Shown: positions 1 to 5,433 of the stretch, in pieces
How the letters are laid out: each line of letters starts with the position of its first letter
How positions within the stretch are numbered: position 1 is the stretch's first letter
Source of the DNA: Flavobacteriaceae bacterium
GTDB lineage: Bacteria > Bacteroidota > Bacteroidia > Flavobacteriales > Flavobacteriaceae
Length of the DNA: 5,851 bases
Reading direction: 5' to 3'
Assembly: GCA_016763595.1 (NCBI GenBank)
Contig: JAESTN010000166.1
Location: 1 to 5,851 of the forward strand
Notes under the pieces: generated by a model
The model's database searches: none
What the model saw: the letters and a program-made list of their open reading frames with translations, nothing else
What the model was told of the DNA's origin: nothing
Translations under genes and position numbers: made by a program

Positions 1-2
1 AA

Positions 3-170
3 AGTTCTTTGTTTAAAGAACAATGTACGTGGTTTACTTCGTTGGTTTCTAAGAAAGAAAATGTGGAGAGCATGCAAAAATCAGCAAAGAAATTAGGGGC
101 AACTGAGTTTAAAGTTATTCCGATGCAACAAGGAAACAAAGTAACTAGAATTGTTGCTTGGAGGTATTAA
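3..170 (+). CDS. rlmF: 23S rRNA (adenine(1618)-N6)-methyltransferase RlmF, C-terminal fragment
   Basis: Only the last 55 codons are in the window; the gene enters from the left edge and ends at TAA 168-170. RlmF uses S-adenosylmethionine to methylate N6 of A1618 in 23S rRNA and acts in the cytoplasm on the large ribosomal subunit. The visible tail has the features I recall for the RlmF C-terminus: a CTWFTSLVSKKEN stretch (residues 8-20 of the fragment), then a helix leading to GATEFKVIPMQQGNK and the closing RIVAWRY, matching the family pattern of MxQGxKxSRxxAW near the end. The SAM-binding and NPPF-type catalytic motifs would lie upstream, outside the window. The gene converges on the minus-strand operon, with stop codons 6 bp apart. 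The identification rests on remembered family sequence, with no search run, but the combination of WFT(S/T)LVS and MxQG...R.VAW is distinctive. Confidence 0.85.
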   Translation, partial: SSLFKEQCTWFTSLVSKKENVESMQKSAKKLGATEFKVIPMQQGNKVTRIVAWRY

Positions 171-176
171 TAATAC

Positions 177-572
177 TTACTGTTTAATAACAATAGAATT
201 AGCAATCAAATCATGTATTGCTTTTTTCTTTTTATTTCCAGTTACGGTTAATAAAGACAACCATCCTAAAAAAACTTTGCAAAGAAAACGAATAACAGCA
301 ACAGGAAAAGAAATGTTTTTTTGAGACTCAGTATCTCTAACTACTTTTATTTTAATGTAAGAATGACCAATTGACTGCCCAAATAGACTTACTAAAAGAG
401 GTTCGTAAATTAAGAAAATAAATAGGAAAAGTATAATTCTAACATAGTTAGGCACGGTATCAAATAAAGAAAGAATTTCAGTAAAAGCATACATAAATCC
501 AATAATTACAATGGAGTCTATTACTGCCGATTTTATTCTGTCTATTAATAATGCATAATTTCCTTTCATCAC
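177..572 (-). CDS. RDD family small integral membrane protein
   Basis: This 130-131 aa inner-membrane protein has RDD-domain architecture. An N-terminal LIDRIKSAVIDS segment carries the conserved Arg12 and Asp19 leading into the first hydrophobic helix (about 15-37). A second helix follows (about 43-63), then the loop motif GQSIGHSYIKIKVV (65-78), a third hydrophobic segment including Arg95 (about 90-112), and the C-terminal KKAIHDLIANSIVI with Asp121. The one Arg and two Asp that name the family are all present. RDD proteins are widespread; some are linked to ion or sodium tolerance, but most have no assigned role, so no substrate is claimed. Two starts are adjacent: GTG at 570-572 and ATG at 567-569. 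I prefer the ATG (130 aa) because the codon is stronger and no Shine-Dalgarno favours the other. It is the last gene of the apparent three-gene operon, 7-10 nt after the preceding stop. Confidence 0.87.
   Translation of the reverse strand: MMKGNYALLIDRIKSAVIDSIVIIGFMYAFTEILSLFDTVPNYVRIILFLFIFLIYEPLLVSLFGQSIGHSYIKIKVVRDTESQKNISFPVAVIRFLCKVFLGWLSLLTVTGNKKKKAIHDLIANSIVIKQ
201..227 (+). terminator. candidate rho-independent terminator for rlmF
   Basis: AGCAAT (201-206) and ATTGCT (217-222) form a perfect 6-bp stem with a 10-nt loop, followed directly by five more T residues (223-227) and a further T-rich stretch. It begins 31 bp after the rlmF stop codon, the right place and orientation to end that transcript. 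It lies inside the 3' coding part of the convergent RDD gene. The stem is short with two G-C pairs, so it may be weak or fortuitous. Confidence 0.35.
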
Positions 573-579
573 ATTTTAT

Positions 580-1203
580 TTACTTTTCATTGATAAAAAC
601 GGGGTCGTGAATTTTCTTCTTTCTTACCACCAAACTCAATAGAAAGTTGATTCCCATATGCAATACTACCAAACAGATAATTGCATACAGCGGAACTCCT
701 AAAAATTGATAAGGCCAAGAATAGGTCCAAACACCAAGATTAATCGTAATCACTTCTCCAAATACAGGTAAAACGGCCGTAATAAAAATAGCCAAGTAGG
801 TTTTATGGAGAAGTTTTTTTAATTTCAAAATAACAATTACTTGACGTTCTAGTTTGTAAATAAATCGAAAGGCATACATCCATGCTAAGGGCAACCAATA
901 GGGTAGTTGACGATTGTTTGTCAAGTCGTGGTATTCCCAATACCCATTGCTAACACCCCAAATCTCAACCAAAACACCTAATGAACCTGTTAATAACATT
1001 CCTGCCAATAAAATCCAGTTTTTAGAAGTTGCTTTGATATAATCGGTGTAAATCAATACCAGGATTCGTGTCAATAGCAATATCCCTAGCAAAAAATCGT
1101 AGTCATGTAAATACCCAATTGCAACACCAGCAACGGTAATTTTTAAGCTAATGATTGCAACTGCTTTTAAAGCGTCTTTCTTTTGTGTTGTGGAAAATTT
1201 CAT
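580..1203 (-). CDS. polytopic membrane protein with duplicated E-x7-G-x-W-x-Y motif, CruF/DUF422-like appearance
   Basis: This is a 207-aa protein with about six hydrophobic segments (roughly 12-30, 36-52, 62-84, 100-117, 135-155, 165-193), a short basic N-terminus and a basic C-terminal tail (RKKK, 194-197), so it sits in the inner membrane. The same motif occurs twice at identical spacing: E80, G87, W89, Y91 and E150, G157, W159, Y161. Each copy is followed by a proline-containing stretch (LPYWLPLAW from 100; LGVPLY from 168) and another membrane helix. This two-half layout, with G-x-W/Y-x-Y/W followed by a (G)xPL segment, resembles the carotenoid-hydratase (CruF/DUF422) type of membrane protein as I remember it. 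Overall similarity is too low for me to assign an enzyme activity, so the function is unknown. The start ATG (1201-1203) overlaps the GH2 stop TGA (1200-1202) in an ATGA, suggesting translational coupling to the beta-galactosidase. Confidence 0.85.
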   Translation of the reverse strand: MKFSTTQKKDALKAVAIISLKITVAGVAIGYLHDYDFLLGILLLTRILVLIYTDYIKATSKNWILLAGMLLTGSLGVLVEIWGVSNGYWEYHDLTNNRQLPYWLPLAWMYAFRFIYKLERQVIVILKLKKLLHKTYLAIFITAVLPVFGEVITINLGVWTYSWPYQFLGVPLYAIICLVVLHMGINFLLSLVVRKKKIHDPVFINEK

Positions 1204-4200
1204 TTGTTAAATTGTTGCTGCAAATCTACAAACTTCTGTGTTGTTCCACTTGTAAAAGGAATTAAATAAAAGGTATAGCTATGTTTTTTTGAGGCCTTAA
1301 TTTGATACTTATTTTGAGGTTTAGAATACCAACTATCATCTCCTGCCAATCCACGTTGTTCTAAATCAATATTCAACTGAATTAAGTTCTGTTCTTTAAT
1401 GTCAATGGTATGTTTGCTAAAATTGGCATTCTTGTTTTCTTTGGTGTACTCTAAATCATCTGTAATGTCAAAATCTTCGTTGGGCATATGCAATGCAGAA
1501 ATACTCAAACCTTTTTGTGAAGGAGAAGAAATTAACAGCCCATTATTCTCAGAATTCATCAATGCCATCCAACGTACATCTGTTCTATTTCCGTTTTCTT
1601 GGGGACGTATATAAGGCACATAAAAATTAGAAACAGTTGTTGAAAAAACATCAATAAAAGTAGACGTTTTTCGGTCTTGATAGTTTTCCCAAGGTCCACG
1701 ACCATAATACCTCACGTTGTTGTATTCTTTCGGAATCTGCATGCGCATTCCAACTCTTGGTACGTCTGCTTTGTATTCCGTTTCGTGTAAGGTGTTTTCA
1801 ATTTTAACAACGCCATTTCCATTCACTATATATACGGTTTGGTGGGTTGTGTGTACTCCAGGAAGCTCAAACTCAATAGAAACCTGGATTAGATTATTGT
1901 CTAGTTTTTTAGTCTCAAATTTGCGCACTTTAGCATTCAGTGTCGCATTTTTCCATTCAATATTTTTATGGTGCATTTTGTTCCCTAAATCATTGTCTGT
2001 AGGTGCTCTCCAAAAATTAATTTGTGGACCATTTTTAGATTTTAACAACTCAACATCTTTAAATATATAAGAGGTAATCTGTCCTTTCTTCTTGTCAAAA
2101 GAAACCTTGATATAGTTGTTGTAAATAGTGAAGCTCTTCTTTTTATTTGAAGATTTTAAATACCAACCATTGTCTACAGGACCTTCTTTTTTCTTGAATT
2201 TTTCTTGTAATGGAATTTGTTCTTTTGCAACTTCATGGCCCTTTTTTAATAAGCTCCATTGTTTTTTTGTGGTCGCTGCTATTTCAATAAAATATTCTGT
2301 ATTGTCTTTAAAGTCAATGTCATTTAACGGAATTCGAACCAATTTACTGGTGTGCGTTTCTACAGAGATGGTTGGTAACTGAATGGTTTTTAATACCCTT
2401 CCGTTGGATTTCACTACTGCTTTAAAATCAAATTGATCTAGATTCGTAAAATCGTATAAGTTTTCAATTAAAATACGTTGTTCGTTAAATTTATTGATGC
2501 CTTGATTTTTGAAGTTGATAAATTCATGTGCTTTTTTTACTTCGTACAATGCCGGTTGTGGTGTTCTGTCTGGAAAAACGATTCCGTTGTTTAAAAAAGT
2601 ATTGTCTGTGGGCATATTCGTTCCGTAATCACCTCCATAGGCATAGTACTTTTGTCCTTTTGCATTGGTTTTGTAAATCGATTGATCTACCCAATCCCAA
2701 ATAAAACCACCTTGTAAATTGTCGTATTTTTCTATGATTTCCCAATAATCAGCAAAGTTTCCTGTGCTATTTCCCATTGCGTGTGCATATTCACTAGGTA
2801 TAAAGGGTCTATCTGTTTTGTTTTGACCAATGCTTTCAAAACGTGCTGGTGATGGATATTGAGGCACAATAATATCGGTATTCCAATCCATATCATATAA
2901 ATTCCCATCACGGTTTTTATACGGTCTTTCATATTGTACAGGTCTTTTTATTTTATCAAGTGCTTTTATTGCTTTGTATCCAGCATAAAAATTCGTTCCG
3001 TTTCCAGCCTCATTTCCCATAGACCAAATAATAACAGAAGGATGGTTTTTATCACGTGCCACCATTCTAGTCATTCTGTCTACATGGGCATTTTCCCAAG
3101 CTTCTTTTTTTGCCAAAGAATGTTTTCCATAATACATTCCATGCGACTCAATATTTGCTTCATCAACGACATAAATCCCGTACAAATCGCACAGTTCGTA
3201 AAAACGTCTGCCTCTTGGGTAATGGCTTAAACGAACCGCATTGATATTGTTTTCTTTCCACATTTGAATGTCTTTCAAAATCAATTCTTCACTCATTACA
3301 TGTCCCGTTTCAGGATCTGCTTCTTGTGTGTTTACTCCTTTTAAAGTAATTCGTTGTCCATTTACTAACAGCAATCCATTTTTAATCTCTACCGTTCTAA
3401 ACCCAATTTTACGCGCTGTAGTTTCTAGTAAGTTGCCTTGAGCATCTTTGGTATTGATTCTTAAAGTATATAGGTTTGGGTGTTCTGCACTCCATTTTTT
3501 AGGATTGATAACATTGGTAGAAAAATGCGTTGTCTTACGTTTTTTTGGAGACACTGCAGTGTTGTTTTCTTGTTCTCCAATAAGTTGATTGCCCGCATCA
3601 AACAATTGATAACTCACAAATACTTCTCTGTTGTTTTTGTGATGATTCTGTACGGTCACATCCAATTCTAAATAGCCATGTTGATAGCCTTTATCTAGAG
3701 ATGCAACGATTTCAAAATCTTGAATTCTTACTTTTGGTTGTGCATATATAAAAACGTCACGTTCAATTCCGCTAATTCTCCAAAAATCTTGACATTCTAA
3801 ATAGCTACCATCTGTCCATCTAAAAATTTGTATGGCTACGGTATTAACTCCTTTTCTTGCAAATTTAGAAATGTCAAACTCACTAGGTAATTTACTTCCT
3901 TGAGAGTAACCAACATATCGGCCATTTATCCATACAAAACCACCAGATTTCATGGCGCCAATATGTAAGAAAATTTCATTATTAGTCCAGTTTTCATCAA
4001 GTGTAAAAGTTCTTCTATAAGAACCCACTGGATTGTAGGTATGTGGGACTTTACCAGGGTTTTTAGGATAAATTCGATCCGTCAACTCCATATCATCGGC
4101 AATCATTGCTTTGTAATCTGCAAATTCATACTGGTGATTTACATAAATAGGAACTCCAAATCCTTCTACTTCCCAGTTAGACGGAACTTTAATGGTTTTC

Positions 4201-4481
4201 CAATCAGTTAATGGCAAGGTAGGATTCATAAACCGTGTAGGCCTATTGGCAGGGTTCTTAACCCAGTTAAATTTCCAAATACCGTTTAATGATTTCTTGT
4301 AAAGAGGGGTGTTTCTTTTTAATGTATTGAGTGAAGTAAATGAGGTGAAACTAGCATGTGCATCTTCTTTGTTTTCTGCAATCACTTGTTCGTTTTCTAT
4401 GTACTGCCAAATATCTTTTTGCTGTGCGAAGTTTGACGTAATAGAAAGGAAGAAAATAAGGAGTAAAAGCTGCTGTTTCAT
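1200..4481 (-). CDS. exported GH2 beta-galactosidase-type glycoside hydrolase (LacZ-like, five domains)
   Basis: This 1093-aa enzyme is predicted to remove terminal beta-galactose (or a related sugar) in the periplasm by a retaining mechanism. A signal peptide covers about residues 1-19 (MKQQ, hydrophobic core, SNFA before Gln). Domains in order: N-terminal sugar-binding jelly roll (about 60-248, with PSNWEVEGFGVPIYVN and the DFWRISGIERDV end), Ig-like domain (250-362), TIM barrel (365-655), linker domain (660-760) and beta-galactosidase small-chain-type domain 5 (785-1080). Acid/base is E491 in WSMGNEAGNG; nucleophile is E564 in SEYAHAMGNS. LacZ metal and substrate residues recur as E445, H447, H420, Y542, H567, W595, D232, N115 and W1051 (GDDSW). 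The LacZ GVNRHEH motif is GVNTQEA here (382-388), so His357 of LacZ corresponds to Gln386. Length is close to LacZ (1024) plus leader and insertions. There is no C-terminal sorting domain. It is first in the operon. Family is certain; exact substrate is not, because GH2 also includes beta-glucuronidases and beta-mannosidases, and marine galactan enzymes look like this. Confidence 0.95.
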   Translation of the reverse strand: MKQQLLLLIFFLSITSNFAQQKDIWQYIENEQVIAENKEDAHASFTSFTSLNTLKRNTPLYKKSLNGIWKFNWVKNPANRPTRFMNPTLPLTDWKTIKVPSNWEVEGFGVPIYVNHQYEFADYKAMIADDMELTDRIYPKNPGKVPHTYNPVGSYRRTFTLDENWTNNEIFLHIGAMKSGGFVWINGRYVGYSQGSKLPSEFDISKFARKGVNTVAIQIFRWTDGSYLECQDFWRISGIERDVFIYAQPKVRIQDFEIVASLDKGYQHGYLELDVTVQNHHKNNREVFVSYQLFDAGNQLIGEQENNTAVSPKKRKTTHFSTNVINPKKWSAEHPNLYTLRINTKDAQGNLLETTARKIGFRTVEIKNGLLLVNGQRITLKGVNTQEADPETGHVMSEELILKDIQMWKENNINAVRLSHYPRGRRFYELCDLYGIYVVDEANIESHGMYYGKHSLAKKEAWENAHVDRMTRMVARDKNHPSVIIWSMGNEAGNGTNFYAGYKAIKALDKIKRPVQYERPYKNRDGNLYDMDWNTDIIVPQYPSPARFESIGQNKTDRPFIPSEYAHAMGNSTGNFADYWEIIEKYDNLQGGFIWDWVDQSIYKTNAKGQKYYAYGGDYGTNMPTDNTFLNNGIVFPDRTPQPALYEVKKAHEFINFKNQGINKFNEQRILIENLYDFTNLDQFDFKAVVKSNGRVLKTIQLPTISVETHTSKLVRIPLNDIDFKDNTEYFIEIAATTKKQWSLLKKGHEVAKEQIPLQEKFKKKEGPVDNGWYLKSSNKKKSFTIYNNYIKVSFDKKKGQITSYIFKDVELLKSKNGPQINFWRAPTDNDLGNKMHHKNIEWKNATLNAKVRKFETKKLDNNLIQVSIEFELPGVHTTHQTVYIVNGNGVVKIENTLHETEYKADVPRVGMRMQIPKEYNNVRYYGRGPWENYQDRKTSTFIDVFSTTVSNFYVPYIRPQENGNRTDVRWMALMNSENNGLLISSPSQKGLSISALHMPNEDFDITDDLEYTKENKNANFSKHTIDIKEQNLIQLNIDLEQRGLAGDDSWYSKPQNKYQIKASKKHSYTFYLIPFTSGTTQKFVDLQQQFNK

Positions 4482-4498
4482 ATGTTTTAGTTGAATCC

Positions 4499-4506
4499 CA
4501 AATATA
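4499..4506 (-). promoter_or_regulatory. possible Bacteroidota -7 box (TATATTTG) just upstream of the GH2 gene
   Basis: Read on the minus strand, 4506 to 4499 is TATATTTG, a full match to the Bacteroidota TAnnTTTG -7 element. It would place transcription start about 10 nt before the GH2 ATG. No TTG is found at the expected -33 distance; that place is occupied by a hairpin (4511-4534). The box also overlaps the end of the hairpin's T-run, so it may be chance in AT-rich DNA. Confidence 0.3.
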
Positions 4507-4534
4507 AAAAAATCGAAGATAGCAGTCTTCGATT
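4506..4534 (-). terminator. 9-bp hairpin plus T-run: terminator or leader attenuator ahead of the GH2 gene
   Basis: AATCGAAGA (4511-4519) and TCTTCGATT (4526-4534) are perfect reverse complements with a 6-nt loop. On the minus strand the hairpin is followed by a run of T (complement of the A-run 4506-4512), giving the canonical shape of an intrinsic terminator for leftward transcription. On the plus strand the tail is TAATTTACC, so it is not bidirectional. It lies about 206 nt beyond the lipoprotein stop and 25 nt before the GH2 start codon. It could end the lipoprotein transcript. If GH2 transcription begins at the element at 4651-4667, it would instead sit in the GH2 leader as an attenuator. 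A weaker 5-bp hairpin (4542-4546 with 4551-4555) stands just before it on the minus strand. Confidence 0.65.
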
Positions 4535-4650
4535 AATTTACCTCTTTTTTAAGAGTCTTTCTTTTTCTAAACAATCATCCCATCTCAACTAAAAAATTGT
4601 GTAAATAATTTTTCATAGTTAGAATTTAATGTTAATGTTTTCTTAAATAT

Positions 4651-4667
4651 CAAAAGTGATGCCAAAA
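4651..4667 (-). promoter_or_regulatory. shared 17-bp promoter-like element, copy 1 (upstream of GH2 operon)
   Basis: On the minus strand this reads TTTTGGCATCACTTTTG and matches 16 of 17 bases of the element at 5281-5297. TTGGCA and TTTG have the spacing of a sigma-54 -24/-12 promoter (TTGGCAcg-N4-TTGC), lacking the final C. The alternative -7 box reading is CACTTTTG, one mismatch from TAnnTTTG. A start from here would give a GH2 leader of roughly 155 nt containing the terminator-like hairpin at 4506-4534. Confidence 0.4.
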
Positions 4668-4740
4668 TTTCTAAAGAATAAAATCCTTCTTTTTTATAAT
4701 TTTAAAATAAAGTAAAGTTATTGATATCTAGTTATTTAAG

Positions 4741-5247
4741 TTATAGTAGTTTGTCTTTTACTAATTGTTTAATTAATTTTCTTAAGCTTTTTTCAATTGA
4801 AGATTCAATACCAACTTGCCCATAAACATCTAATTCACCTTTCCAAATAACATTGTTTGAGGCATACTCTAAGATTTGTATCTCAAAACTAATTGCGTTT
4901 ATAATAGTAGGAGTTCTGTAGTTAATTGCTGTTTGCTTAATAATCATCAATTGTTTTGGATTGAAGATTTTAACCTTATTAAAGTATTCAGAATCTGTCT
5001 TTAAAGAAAGAGCGTTTTTTGAATCAAATCTTCCTTCAACTCCGTGCTTTTTAAACTCATTCATTAATTTTTTAGAGAATGTATTTGTAATTCTTTGAGC
5101 TTTAGCTTCGGATTGAGACAATACAAATACTTTGTTTAGTTTTTTAGTATACTTGTCTGCTTTGTTACTTGCAATTTTTACGGTTGTACAACTATGAATT
5201 ACTGTAATTATTAAGACCGCAATGATAAAGGCATATGTTTGTTTCAT
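4741..5247 (-). CDS. putative lipoprotein of unknown function
   Basis: The 168-aa product starts with a short basic end and a hydrophobic helix (residues 4-17) ending in IHSC, a plausible lipobox with Cys20 as the lipidated residue, giving a mature protein of about 149 aa anchored in the inner or outer membrane facing the periplasm. No acidic surface-export signal follows the cysteine. The mature part alternates predicted strands and helices: KVFVLSQSE near 43, an amphipathic helix (about 53-68), LMIIKQTA (99-106), a strand-rich ISFEIQILEY (123-132), VIWKGELDV (137-145), and a closing Lys-rich helix (about 149-167). A 'W-x-G/A-x-L' strand followed by a C-terminal helix is common in small periplasmic lipoproteins such as LpoB or DUF4136-like folds, but I cannot assign it to one. 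The ATG at 5245-5247 is the natural start, since the signal sequence begins right there. It appears to be monocistronic, with 186-bp and 259-bp gaps on its two sides. Confidence 0.8.
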   Translation of the reverse strand: MKQTYAFIIAVLIITVIHSCTTVKIASNKADKYTKKLNKVFVLSQSEAKAQRITNTFSKKLMNEFKKHGVEGRFDSKNALSLKTDSEYFNKVKIFNPKQLMIIKQTAINYRTPTIINAISFEIQILEYASNNVIWKGELDVYGQVGIESSIEKSLRKLIKQLVKDKLL

Positions 5248-5433
5248 TATGTTTTAAGATTTTAAAATGAATGCTCATTTCAAAAGTAATGCCAAAAAAA
5301 ACAGCGCTTTTTATTTTATGTCTTGTACGATTTGCCTAGTGATTGGTTAAAAAAGGAAGCATTGCAGTGACAACTCTTCAATCGTTAAGGGTAGAAGCGT
5401 TATAATCGAGATACATAAAAGGCGTTTTCATGC
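5248..5433. other. intergenic region between MFS and lipoprotein genes
   Basis: Apart from the element at 5281-5297, I see no gene here. There is no convincing terminator for the MFS gene; the AGCGCT palindrome beside T-runs near 5303-5308 is too short for a stable stem. No decayed coding sequence is recognisable in either strand. Confidence 0.5.
5281..5297 (-). promoter_or_regulatory. shared 17-bp promoter-like element, copy 2 (upstream of lipoprotein gene)
   Basis: On the minus strand this reads TTTTGGCATTACTTTTG. It contains a full TAnnTTTG -7 match (TACTTTTG, 5288 to 5281), and it also contains TTGGCA-N6-TTTG, which fits sigma-54 -24/-12 spacing except for the last C. Either reading puts the transcript start about 20-27 nt before the lipoprotein ATG, a normal leader length. 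No TTG is present at the expected -33 position for the -7 reading, which slightly favours the sigma-54 reading. The near-identical copy at 4651-4667 supports real function. Confidence 0.5.

Noticed and set aside
4..21. Perfect inverted repeat GTTCTTT-GTTT-AAAGAAC.
   Set aside because: It lies inside the rlmF coding sequence, is AT-rich and has no T-run or gene boundary beside it; probably chance.
1399..3671. Several open frames on the plus strand opposite the GH2 gene (for example 1717-2070, 2934-3230, 3480-3671).
   Set aside because: They are antisense to a strongly conserved enzyme gene, have Cys/Phe/Ser-rich low-complexity translations typical of reverse reading, and show no recognisable domain.
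5300..5312. AGCGCT flanked by A- and T-runs as a terminator of the MFS gene.
   Set aside because: The GC core is a self-complementary 6-mer with no room for a loop, and the remaining pairing is A-T only.
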